A stretch of 64,000 nucleotides of DNA from Litorimonas cladophorae (lineage in GTDB: Bacteria > Pseudomonadota > Alphaproteobacteria > Caulobacterales > Maricaulaceae): NCBI RefSeq assembly GCF_014652455.1, contig NZ_BMYV01000003.1:186001-250000 (forward strand). The letters run 5' to 3'. The notes below the pieces were generated by a model. The model had not been told where the DNA came from, made no database searches, and was given only the letters and a program-made list of their open reading frames with translations. Position 1 is the first letter of the stretch, and every line of letters starts with the position of its first letter. The translations under genes were made by a program, and so were the position numbers. Shown one piece after another: positions 34,334 through 42,403 of this stretch.

Positions 34334-34570
34334 GTGGGGTCCCTAGTCTTTTTACTGACACTTATTTTCGTTGGCTTGGGTCTAGGCAGGTCAAACCGTG
34401 GGGGCAAGTCGCGAGTGCGTGAAACCCGCCATCCACCTGCCCTTATTCAATTTTGAGGAAAATTGCAGCGACGCGACTGCGGAACCAGACATGCGTCATC
34501 CCCCACAGCCCATCACCTGTATTTCAAGGGGGGTCTGCAAAGATGCGATGTCCGTTATAGGTGGGACAGC

Positions 34571-34885
34571 CCGCGTGGTCGATATCCGCGACGGATACCG
34601 AAATATAATAATTTTGTTTTACGCGAGTACAAACCACGCGGCTGTGACGTTTCACGCAAAGGCCTCATTAGTATGTTTCCCGTTACACCGCTTGCGCCGT
34701 TTATGTTGAAACTAAGGTTTCAACTCATCGAACGCAGCCGCTTATCCGGTCAGGCTCCAATGCGTGAGATAACGAGCAAAGCTGTCAAACCAGTTTCGTT
34801 TCACACACAGCCTCTCGAACCAGTAAGCGACGTCTCACCTGTCCCGTGTCCGAAAGAACCTTTGTAACCTATCATAGGTTTTGAA
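34571..34885. other. Gene-poor stretch with strong inverted repeats (possible structured RNA)
   Basis: Within 34334-35179, where I find no convincing gene, several perfect stems cluster: CCGCGTGGT (34571-34579) with ACCACGCGG (34633-34641), enclosing TATCCG-CGA-CGGATA at 34583-34597; GTTGAAAC-TAAG-GTTTCAAC at 34705-34724; and AACCTA-TCA-TAGGTT at about 34867-34881 followed by TTT. The last resembles a weak terminator. Two frames open across the region (34398-34709, 34463-34867) have no ribosome site and atypical composition. I could not match it to tmRNA, RNase P RNA, 6S or SRP RNA. Confidence 0.3.
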
Positions 34886-35040
34886 AGCGGGGATCATTCT
34901 CTTGAAAATCGCGGTTTTATCGGCGTTATCGGCAGTTCAAATCAGGGAAAGACTTTCAGAAATTTGAATTCAAAGGCGCTGTGAAAGTGAAGCGAACATT
35001 TTGAGCATCCTCAAGCGGCCGAATAACAACGGTAACCGTC

Positions 35041-35081
35041 AACATTACCAACGGCTGCTATTGGGCGATTTTAGGACGCTC
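35041..35081. repeat. 41-bp repeat, copy 1
   Basis: This 41-base block matches 35417-35457 at 37 of 41 positions; all four differences are transitions. Homology is patchy further upstream (GCATC, CTCAA and GCGGC occur in the same order before both copies). It lies about 100 bases before the small membrane-protein gene at 35180. Confidence 0.8.
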
Positions 35082-35179
35082 GAAATCACTGTATTGGTCT
35101 CGACTCTAGACAATAGACTTGCCTTTGAATTGAGAGCAACACGATTAACTAAGCAAGCAAAGCAAAAGGAATAAGGACG

Positions 35180-35356
35180 TTGGCAGGCATTGTTTTTCTA
35201 ATCATATTCGCAAACTTTGTTACGTTTTGTCTTTTTTCAAAGCGTATAAATAACTCCCGCTTATTCTGGTCTTGGTTTTTTCTCACATTACCCGCGCCCA
35301 TACTCACAATTCTTGGACTAAAGCTATTTTTTCCTGAACTGCCGTTTTTGCGATGA
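35180..35356 (+). CDS. Very small membrane protein (58 aa)
   Basis: A TTG start at 35180 preceded by AAGGACG gives 58 residues: LAGIVFLIIFANFVTFCLFS, a short basic loop KRINNSRLF, then WSWFFLTLPAPILTILGLKL and LFFPELPFLR. Two membrane helices with a short basic turn are clear, which favours a real gene over chance. It lies between the two copies of the 41-base repeat, is A+T-rich relative to the core genes nearby, and precedes another small two-helix protein gene. The family is unknown. Confidence 0.5.
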   Translation: MAGIVFLIIFANFVTFCLFSKRINNSRLFWSWFFLTLPAPILTILGLKLFFPELPFLR

Positions 35357-35416
35357 TCGCTAGTATCTCTAATACTCTCAACTGTTGGCATCAGCGTCTC
35401 AAAAGCGGCAGTCTCA

Positions 35417-35457
35417 AACATTACCAGCGGCTGTTATTGGGCAATTTTAGGACACTC
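35417..35457. repeat. 41-bp repeat, copy 2
   Basis: Second copy of the 41-base block, 376 bases after the first, about 55 bases before the small membrane-protein gene at 35512. A degenerate third copy of its second half (TTGGGCGTTTTAAGCCGCTC) lies at 35731-35750, just after that gene, so each small gene is bracketed by copies. Confidence 0.8.
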
Positions 35458-35511
35458 AGGGTATTTAAAATAAGCGCTTTGATTAGCTTATTTTTCAGAA
35501 CTGTACTTTAG

Positions 35512-35706
35512 TTGGGCCGCGTGGATTTCATTCTTCAAATAATACGATGGCTTTTTATCATTATCATTTCGATGGGCCTCACTGCTTTGATAGGTCTACC
35601 CATTGTCCAAAATCTAGATGTTTCAGAGCCAGCGGGATGGATCATCTTACTCTCACTCTGCCTGCTTCTGATATATCCATTGCATAGGTACTTAGTCACT
35701 TTCTAA
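35512..35706 (+). CDS. Small membrane protein (61-64 aa)
   Basis: Starts are TTG 35512 or GTG 35521, giving 64 or 61 residues. Two helices are evident: DFILQIIRWLFIIIISMGLT into ALIGLPI, and GWIILLSLCLLLIYPLHRYL. The linker carries VQNLDVSEPA. No ribosome site is strong, and no family is recognised. Position, size and topology resemble the 58-residue gene upstream, although sequence similarity is not obvious beyond hydrophobicity. It is followed by the minus-strand metY gene. Confidence 0.5.
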   Translation: MGRVDFILQIIRWLFIIIISMGLTALIGLPIVQNLDVSEPAGWIILLSLCLLLIYPLHRYLVTF

Positions 35707-35815
35707 ATTCACCTCGCCGAGCGTCCTTCTTTGGGCGTTTTAAGCCGCTCAGGTCCAGCGACTCTAGGCGCAAAAATGGACGTGGGGGCGAATGTCAATT
35801 GCGCCCCCGAAACCC

Positions 35816-37090
35816 TTATTCAGATGCGGCCAAGGCCTGATCCAGATCCGCCAAAATGTCATCAATATGTTCAATCCCGACGCAGAGACGGATCATTTCT
35901 GGCGTGACATTGGCCGATTTCAACTCGTCCACATTCAACTGACGATGTGTTGTCGAGGCAGGATGAGCCGCGAGCGATTTAGCGTCGCCAATATTGACGA
36001 GACGTTTGAATATCTGCAGCGCGTCATAGAATTTCACGCCGGCCTCAAATCCGCCTTTGACGCCGAAAGACAACAGTGCCGACGGTTTGCCATCCGTATA
36101 TTTCTGCGCGAGGTCATAATAGGGCGAAGACTTTAGACCTGCGTAATTGACCCACTCTACCCGCGGATCTTTTTCGAGATATTCCGCCACGGCAATCGCA
36201 TTTTCGGTGTGACGCTCCATGCGGAGTGCCAAAGTCTCCAAGCCTTGCAAGATCAAGAAAGCGTTCATGGGCGAGAGCGCCGCCCCTGTATTGCGCAGCG
36301 GGACTGTCCGCGCCCGTCCGATAAAGGCGGCCGGTCCAAAGGCTTCCGTATAGACCACACCGTGATAGGCGGGTTCGGGATTATTCAGCATCGGGAAGCG
36401 CTCTTTATTGGCGACCCAATCAAATTTGCCGCTATCGACAATCATCCCGCCCAGCGAATTACCATGACCGCCGATATATTTTGTCATCGAGTGAATGACG
36501 ATATCCGCGCCATACTCGATGGGCTTGATAATGCAGGGGCTGGCGACTGTGTTATCAACAATCAACGGCACGCCATGTTTATGAGCAACCGCGGCCAAGG
36601 CTTCGAGATCAACGATATTTCCCGCTGGGTTACCAATACTTTCGCAGAAGACAGCGCGCGTGTTCTCGTCGATCAGCGCTTCAATTGCGGCCGCGCTGTC
36701 GTCTTTGGCCATGCGGCAATCAATGCCGAGGCTTGGGAACATATGTTTGAACAGCGTATAGGTCCCGCCGTAAAGCATCGGCACGGTTACGATATTTGAC
36801 CCTTGGTCGGCAATGGTCAAAATCGCATATTGAATGGCCGCACTGCCCGCGGCAACGGCAAGGCCAGCAACGCCGCCTTCCATCGCTGCGACACGTTTTT
36901 CCAACACGTCATTGGTGGGGTTCATAATGCGCGTATAGATATTTCCCGGCACGGCCAGATCGAACAAATCTGCACCGTGTTGGGCATTATCAAACTCAAA
37001 AGCGACAGTCTGATAAATCGGAACCGCGACAGATTTGGTCGTCGGGTCAGTTTCATATCCGGCGTGAATACCGAGCGTTGCGTCTTTCAT
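35816..37090 (-). CDS. metY: O-acetylhomoserine aminocarboxypropyltransferase (sulfhydrylase)
   Basis: A 424-residue PLP enzyme of the Cys/Met metabolism family from ATG 37090, which has GGAGAG eight bases upstream (a TTG 12 bases earlier lies in that ribosome site). Motifs are PIYQTVAFEFDNAQHGADLF, NIYTRIMNPTNDVLEKRVAA, VDNTVASPCIIKPIEYGADI and the PLP-lysine region VIHSMTKYIGGHGNSLGG, then HPASTTHRQL. Length and the HPASTTH motif fit MetY, which makes homocysteine from O-acetylhomoserine and sulfide. The window also carries metX and metB, so both direct sulfhydrylation and transsulfuration appear possible. Confidence 0.93.
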   Translation of the reverse strand: MKDATLGIHAGYETDPTTKSVAVPIYQTVAFEFDNAQHGADLFDLAVPGNIYTRIMNPTNDVLEKRVAAMEGGVAGLAVAAGSAAIQYAILTIADQGSNIVTVPMLYGGTYTLFKHMFPSLGIDCRMAKDDSAAAIEALIDENTRAVFCESIGNPAGNIVDLEALAAVAHKHGVPLIVDNTVASPCIIKPIEYGADIVIHSMTKYIGGHGNSLGGMIVDSGKFDWVANKERFPMLNNPEPAYHGVVYTEAFGPAAFIGRARTVPLRNTGAALSPMNAFLILQGLETLALRMERHTENAIAVAEYLEKDPRVEWVNYAGLKSSPYYDLAQKYTDGKPSALLSFGVKGGFEAGVKFYDALQIFKRLVNIGDAKSLAAHPASTTHRQLNVDELKSANVTPEMIRLCVGIEHIDDILADLDQALAASE

Positions 37091-37214
37091 GAGGCTCTCC
37101 AAGCAAAATTCGCCTTCTCCATAAAGCGCCTGTTCTGAAAGGGAAGATGCATTGGGCAGATTATCCTAAAATCCGATAGATTTAGCGCTCTCACGCAAAG
37201 TTTTTTGCGCCAAA

Positions 37215-38501
37215 TTAGTCCTGCTTGTAAACAACACCCGATTTCATCACAAAATCGACATCCTCTAGGGCGCTCACATCCTCTATCGGATTTGTGTCGA
37301 CCGCGATGATATCTGCCTGTTTCCCGACAGTGATCGAGCCGTGGGTTTTATCAATATCAAAAAGCTTTGCATTCCCAATCGTCGCGGCTTGGATGGCTTT
37401 CATGGGCGTTAGGCCCCAGTCGACCATATAGGCAAATTGGCGACCATTTTGGCCGTGGGGATAGACGCCCGCGTCGGACCCAAAGGCGAGATTAACGCCG
37501 GCCTTTGTCGCAGCTTGGAACCGTTCCCGTTGAGCTTTACCGACGGTGCGTTCTTTGGCGAGGCTTTCTTCCAAAATACCTGCGGCTTCGCCCTCCGACA
37601 GGATATAATCTGAGACGTAAATATCCATTGAAAGATAGGTCCCATTGCGTTTGGCCATGCGCAGGCCTTCGTCGGAAATCAGGCTGGCATGCTCGACCGA
37701 GTCGACGCCGGCTCGGATAGCGGTTTCGATACCCTCCGCTCCATGGGCGTGAACGGCCACTTTCAGACCAAGCAAATGCGCTTCGTCGACGATGGCCTTC
37801 ATCTCTTCAAAACTAAACTGCTGCGCACCAATTTTTGTGCCTTTGGAGAGCACCCCACCCGTCCCGCAGAATTTAATAACCTTCGCGCCATATTTATTAT
37901 TCTCGCGAACCTTAGCTCGCACAGCCCATGGCCCATCCGCGACGCCGCCAGATTTGGCTTCATATTCATAAGGCAGTAAATTATTGTCACAATGTCCGCC
38001 CGTGATACCGATGGATCGACCCGCTGGGATCATATTCGGCCCAGGGACGGCACCCTTATCAATCGCGTCCATCAGCGCGATATCTGCAAAACCTGGCGCC
38101 CCCAAATTACGAACCGTTGTGAACCCCGCCATCAGCGTTTTTTCCGCATTCACCACACCCGTGATCGCCGCTGCGGATGTGGAAACTTGCAGACGCTTAT
38201 ACCCGTGAACTGAGGCGTCCGACGTCAAATGGACATGACTGTCAGACAAGCCCGGCAAGACCGTCATGTCAGACAGGTCAATCAGCTTCGCATCGGCTGG
38301 TACGTCCATATCGTCCAATGTGGCACGCGAGCCGATCCCGGTAATGAGGCCATCTTCGATCACGATGACGCGGTCATTTAGCACACGCCCGCTTTCAACA
38401 TCCACCAAATCCCCCGCGTAAATAACGGTCGCCTCTGCGGCGAATATCGGCGCGGCAGCCATTAAGCTGAGTGCTGTAGCAAAAGCGAGAGACTTGATCA
38501 T
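37215..38501 (-). CDS. Exported metal-dependent amidohydrolase (Xaa-Pro dipeptidase-like)
   Basis: From ATG 38501 (GGAG eight bases upstream) it is 428 residues with a signal peptide (IKSLAFATALSLMAAAPIFA). The amidohydrolase barrel has the HxH motif LPGLSDSHVHLTSD, the bridging-lysine strand AKVIKFCGTGG, then VAVHAHGAEGIETAIRAGVD, SVEHASLIS and the catalytic Asp in LAFGSDAGVYPHG. It resembles the Sgx9260-type prolidases that cleave dipeptides ending in proline or other residues. Substrate is uncertain. It is divergent from the glycosyltransferase gene. Confidence 0.87.
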   Translation of the reverse strand: MIKSLAFATALSLMAAAPIFAAEATVIYAGDLVDVESGRVLNDRVIVIEDGLITGIGSRATLDDMDVPADAKLIDLSDMTVLPGLSDSHVHLTSDASVHGYKRLQVSTSAAAITGVVNAEKTLMAGFTTVRNLGAPGFADIALMDAIDKGAVPGPNMIPAGRSIGITGGHCDNNLLPYEYEAKSGGVADGPWAVRAKVRENNKYGAKVIKFCGTGGVLSKGTKIGAQQFSFEEMKAIVDEAHLLGLKVAVHAHGAEGIETAIRAGVDSVEHASLISDEGLRMAKRNGTYLSMDIYVSDYILSEGEAAGILEESLAKERTVGKAQRERFQAATKAGVNLAFGSDAGVYPHGQNGRQFAYMVDWGLTPMKAIQAATIGNAKLFDIDKTHGSITVGKQADIIAVDTNPIEDVSALEDVDFVMKSGVVYKQD

Positions 38502-38651
38502 GGCGGCGCTCCGAGTGGCAAATAACATGGTTCAGGCTTAGGCCGCAGTTTCGAAAATGCCAAGCGTATCAATTAAAATCCCGCAAGACTGCGCATAGGT
38601 GACATGCCAATGCTTTCATTTCCCCATTCGGCGAGGCATAGGCGCCATGTG

Positions 38652-40136
38652 ATGAACACATTCGACAGCCCCGCGCGTAAACTTGCGCTTCTTCTCTTTG
38701 GACTTTTGTTCATTCGTCTGATCGTTTTATTTACGGCGCCTTGGGGGCTGCATGGTGATGAAGCCCAATATTGGGCGTGGTCACAAGACCTTGCCTATGG
38801 CTATTTCTCAAAACCCCCGATGATTGCTTGGGTAATTGCCGCGACGACAAGCGTTTTTGGGCAGGCTGAATGGGCTGTGCGTCTGGCCGCGCCGTTCTTG
38901 CATTTCGCGACCAGCATGATGATTTTCCTAGCTACCCGTCGGTTTTTCGACGCGCGAGTTGGGTTCTGGGCCGCAACGACATATGCTTTGATGCCATCGG
39001 TCTGGTTGTCCAGTTTCATAATGAGCACGGATGCAACACTCCTAATCTGCTGGGCGGTTGCCCTGCATGGTTGGGCCTGTCTACGCGACGGCGAGGGGTG
39101 GGGCCGCGTGGTTCAACTCGGCCTAGCCCTCGGCTTTGGCTTACTCTCGAAATACGCCATGGCCTTTATGGTGCCTGTCTTGGTCGCAGCTGTGCTCTTT
39201 GATGGGCCCAGCCGCCGCGCGCTCTTGGGCGTAAAAGGTTTTGTCATCGCCGGCATTGCGGCCGCGTTGCTTGCGCCAAATTTGATGTGGAATGCCGCGA
39301 ATGATTTCGCGACGATTTCCCATACGGCGGAAAATGCGAATTTGGGACGTGACCTATTTAACCCCGAGGAGGTCTTTCAATTTTGGGGGGATCAATTAGG
39401 CGTATTTGGAATCATCCCTTTCCCGCTTCTTCTCATCGCCTTGGTGTCTGCGTTTCGTGGTAACTTGCCAAAGCCTGCGCGCTGGCTCGCCGCACTCTCA
39501 GCGTTACCGTTGATAGCAATCACGCTTGAAGCGCTTCTCTCGCGGGCCAATGCAAATTGGGCTGTCACCGCCTATGTCGCGGGTCCCATTTTGGTCGCCC
39601 TTTGGGCCACACAATCCTCAAAAAGATTGGCATGGTTGAAATGGGGGTTGGTTGCGCAAACTGCGATTAGTCTTTTCGTTGGCGGCATGGCGGCCACCGA
39701 GCGGAGCGTCGATGCCGTGGGTCTGACGAATTCCGTCAAACGCCTTCGCGCGTGGCCAGAGACAACCGCCCTTATCCAAGCCCGCCTCGCCGAGGATGAT
39801 TACGCCTTTGTCGTGGCAGATAATCGCCTCGTGTTTTATGATCTGTATTATTATGGGGCTGAGCGGGATAGGCTGGCTGGCACCAAATTGGCGATGTGGT
39901 CGCTGAATGCGTCGCCATCGCACCATGCGAATTTGACGCAGGTGCTCCCTGATACGGATCAACCCGTCTTGCTCATTTCCTATCATCACAATTATGATAA
40001 ATATTTCCGAGAAGACTTTGCAACGTTAGAGGCGCTCCCACCGATAAAAGTTGATTTGGGACGCGGAAAAATTCGGGATCTCAAGGTCTGGCGCGGGACG
40101 GGTTATCGTAAGACAACCCGAGAAGACCGCACTTAA
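38652..40136 (+). CDS. GT39/ArnT-like membrane glycosyltransferase
   Basis: About 494 residues from ATG 38652 (an ATG 48 bases upstream is in frame but lacks support). The N-terminal loop after the first helix carries the catalytic DE: APWGLHGDEAQYWAWSQDLA, followed by YGYFSKPPMIAWVIA, both typical of GT83/GT39-type enzymes that use lipid-linked sugars. About ten membrane helices follow. The soluble C-terminal part includes DDYAFVVADNRLVFYDLYYY. It probably transfers a sugar from a polyprenyl carrier to an envelope acceptor. It faces msrA with an 11-base gap. Confidence 0.85.
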   Translation: MNTFDSPARKLALLLFGLLFIRLIVLFTAPWGLHGDEAQYWAWSQDLAYGYFSKPPMIAWVIAATTSVFGQAEWAVRLAAPFLHFATSMMIFLATRRFFDARVGFWAATTYALMPSVWLSSFIMSTDATLLICWAVALHGWACLRDGEGWGRVVQLGLALGFGLLSKYAMAFMVPVLVAAVLFDGPSRRALLGVKGFVIAGIAAALLAPNLMWNAANDFATISHTAENANLGRDLFNPEEVFQFWGDQLGVFGIIPFPLLLIALVSAFRGNLPKPARWLAALSALPLIAITLEALLSRANANWAVTAYVAGPILVALWATQSSKRLAWLKWGLVAQTAISLFVGGMAATERSVDAVGLTNSVKRLRAWPETTALIQARLAEDDYAFVVADNRLVFYDLYYYGAERDRLAGTKLAMWSLNASPSHHANLTQVLPDTDQPVLLISYHHNYDKYFREDFATLEALPPIKVDLGRGKIRDLKVWRGTGYRKTTREDRT

Positions 40137-40146
40137 ATCAAGCCCC

Positions 40147-40812
40147 TTATTTATCGCCCCAAAGCTTTGCCAGCGTCCTATCGCGACCACAGCCATTGCG
40201 ATAATATTTATATTGCAGCGCGTTCGTCTTGTAATAGTCCTGATGATAATCTTCCGCGTCATAAAATGTAACGGCGGGCAGGATCGGCGTTACGATATCT
40301 GCCGAAAAAGGTTTGGTGGCTTTGATCTGCGCGAGTGAGGCTTCGGCGTCGGCGCGTTGTTCTGGCGTCGTGAAAATAGCCGAGAGATAGCTTTCGCCCT
40401 TATCGCAAAACTGGCCGCGACTATCGGTCGGGTCGATTGTCTTCCAATAGTAATCAACCAATTCACGATAAGAAATGACGGCAGGGTCATAGATAATTTT
40501 GGCAGCCTCAAAATGGCCTGTGCGATTTGTCCCAACCTTTTTATAGGTTGGGTTGTCCAGCGTCCCGCCCGTATAGCCAGAGATCGCTTCGCGCACGCCT
40601 TCGAGTTTTTCAAAATCTGATTCCACGCACCAGAAGCATCCACCCGCAACGATCATCTCTTCGAGCCCGTCTGTGCGGACTGATTTGAAAGGCGCCTGCG
40701 GGCCCGTTGTCTGCGCGACCATTGCCGCATCGGAGGCGGGTGTCTCGGACGATTGCGCTGGCGCGCAGGCCGCGAGAGAAATCAGTGATATGGCGGTGAT
40801 TAAATATTTCAT
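40147..40812 (-). CDS. msrA: Peptide methionine sulfoxide reductase A, predicted lipoprotein
   Basis: From ATG 40812 it has 221 residues. The catalytic motif is VAGGCFWCVESDFEKLEGVR; GYTGGTLDNPTYKKVGTNRT and FYDAEDYHQDYY complete the MsrA signature. A resolving Cys may be in RNGCGR near the C-terminus. The N-terminus is a lipoprotein signal (YLITAISLISLAAC, lipobox LAAC), so the enzyme should be anchored in the envelope and repair oxidised methionine in exported proteins. AAGGA lies eleven bases before the start. Cytoplasmic MsrA lacks such a signal. Confidence 0.93.
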   Translation of the reverse strand: MKYLITAISLISLAACAPAQSSETPASDAAMVAQTTGPQAPFKSVRTDGLEEMIVAGGCFWCVESDFEKLEGVREAISGYTGGTLDNPTYKKVGTNRTGHFEAAKIIYDPAVISYRELVDYYWKTIDPTDSRGQFCDKGESYLSAIFTTPEQRADAEASLAQIKATKPFSADIVTPILPAVTFYDAEDYHQDYYKTNALQYKYYRNGCGRDRTLAKLWGDK

Positions 40813-40881
40813 AGTCGCTTCATCCTTCAAAGTGCAGAACGGTTCCAATGACGTTTTCTCACAGACACGTGAGAGACCGGC

Positions 40882-42315
40882 TTATGCTCGGCTTTCTTTG
40901 TAAGCCGCAAGCGCGCGTTCTCTGGCCGCTTTGTGATCGACAACGGGTTTTGGATAGGTTTCGCCTAGCTTCACACCGGCTTTTGCCAAGACCTCCGCTG
41001 GCGCCGTCCAAGGTTGGTTGAGATATTTGTTCGGCAAATTCTTGAGTTCGGGCAGATATTTCCGAACGTAATCGCCATTTTTATCAAATTTTTCGCCTTG
41101 GCTGAATGGGTTGAAGATACGGAAGTAGGGCGAAGCATCCGCGCCTGATCCTGCCACCCACTGCCAACTGGCAGCGTTCGACGCAGGGTCGGCCTCTAAC
41201 AATGTATCCCAATACCAAGCTTCCCCCACACGCCAATCCGTCAATAAATGTTTAATCAGGAATGATGCACAAACCATCCGGACACGATTATGTTGCCACC
41301 CTGTTTGCCACAGCTCTCGCATACCCGCATCAACGAAAGGGTAGCCCGTTTGGCCATGACGCCACGCTTCGACTTTGGCCTCATCAGAGGCCCATTCAAA
41401 TTTATCAAAATCGGATTTGTAATTTTCACTGGCAAGCTGCGGGTTATAAAACAGCAGTGTGTAGGAAAATTCCCGCCACCCAATTTCCGTTAGGAATTTG
41501 TCAGAAACATAATAATTATTTTTGGTTGCCGTCCAAATCTGACGCGGCGAAATTTCGCCGAAAGCCAAATGCGGTGATAAACGCGATGTCCCGTTTTCAT
41601 CATCAGGGCGATCACGTTGTTCCGCATAATCCTCGACCGGTCCATCAAGGAATGAAGCTAACCGATCCGCCGCGCCTGCCTCTCCGGGACTATGCAGGGC
41701 CATCATTTTAGAGCCCCAATCGGGATCCGTCGGCAGTAAACCCCAGTCCGCCAGATCATCAGAATCAAGATCGCCCGCGAAGGGTTTGATTTCCTCGGGC
41801 GCAGATAGCGGCTCATCGACGGTAAAGACGGATTTCGCCGCCCGCCAGAATGGCGTGAAGACTTTGTAGAATCCGCCTGTCTTTGTCTCAACCTCCCAAG
41901 GTTCAATCAACAGATTAGCCTTGTGGCTTTCGACCTTTATCCCGCGGTTTTTGAGATCAGTCTTGATGGCGGCATCAACGTCCCGCGCCCATCCTTCGTA
42001 GCGGCGGTTCCAGTGGATCTCGTCTGCGCCTGTTTGCTCGATGATGTCGTCTAGGATTTCTGCCGCCTCCCCAGAGCGTAAAACCAAACATCCGCCTTTA
42101 AGCTCAATGTCTTTGGATAGAGCCGTGAGGGAATGATGCAGCCAAACCCCTGACGCGCCACCCGTCTCGCGCGCAGCATTTGTCTCTTTGATATAGAGCA
42201 GGATGAGTGGTTTCCCACTCTCCACAGCCGTGTGTAGCGCGGGGTTGTCGGCAAGTCGCAAATCGCGACGCAGCCAGACAAGAACAGGTTTTAGATCGGA
42301 AGTTTGATTTGCCAT
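40882..42315 (-). CDS. phrB: Deoxyribodipyrimidine photolyase
   Basis: A 477-residue class I CPD photolyase. N-terminal antenna domain: PVLVWLRRDLRLADNPALHT. FAD domain: GTSRLSPHLAFGEISPRQIW, WQHNRVRMVCASFLIKHLLT and the signature WQWVAGSGADASPYFRIFNP. The tryptophan-rich segment WRVGEAWYWDTLLEADPASN agrees with photolyase rather than cryptochrome. It repairs cyclobutane pyrimidine dimers with light. It shares orientation with msrA downstream (69 bases), both being damage-repair functions. Confidence 0.95.
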   Translation of the reverse strand: MANQTSDLKPVLVWLRRDLRLADNPALHTAVESGKPLILLYIKETNAARETGGASGVWLHHSLTALSKDIELKGGCLVLRSGEAAEILDDIIEQTGADEIHWNRRYEGWARDVDAAIKTDLKNRGIKVESHKANLLIEPWEVETKTGGFYKVFTPFWRAAKSVFTVDEPLSAPEEIKPFAGDLDSDDLADWGLLPTDPDWGSKMMALHSPGEAGAADRLASFLDGPVEDYAEQRDRPDDENGTSRLSPHLAFGEISPRQIWTATKNNYYVSDKFLTEIGWREFSYTLLFYNPQLASENYKSDFDKFEWASDEAKVEAWRHGQTGYPFVDAGMRELWQTGWQHNRVRMVCASFLIKHLLTDWRVGEAWYWDTLLEADPASNAASWQWVAGSGADASPYFRIFNPFSQGEKFDKNGDYVRKYLPELKNLPNKYLNQPWTAPAEVLAKAGVKLGETYPKPVVDHKAARERALAAYKESRA

Positions 42316-42403
42316 AGTCTACATACGAGACACCATCGCAAGTCGTTGCACAACAGTGCAGTTTTATTCCGTTCAAAAACTCAGCAGGTTTTGCCTGACG
42401 ACC

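Noticed and set aside
34660-34730. Faint resemblance to a reverse-complemented 23S rRNA 5' end
   Set aside because: Only a short run (CTCATTAGTAT) looked alike and the rest does not align; treated as chance.
34463-34867. 134-residue plus-strand open frame (and 34398-34709)
   Set aside because: No ribosome site, unusual residue composition, and overlap with strong inverted repeats suggest non-coding DNA.
35149-35421. 90-residue minus-strand frame over the small membrane gene
   Set aside because: Polar, low-plausibility sequence that mirrors the plus-strand hydrophobic gene with its better start signal.
40857-40880. Hairpin TCTCAC/GTGAGA after phrB as a terminator
   Set aside because: The short stem is followed by A on the minus strand and by mixed bases on the plus strand, not by a T run.
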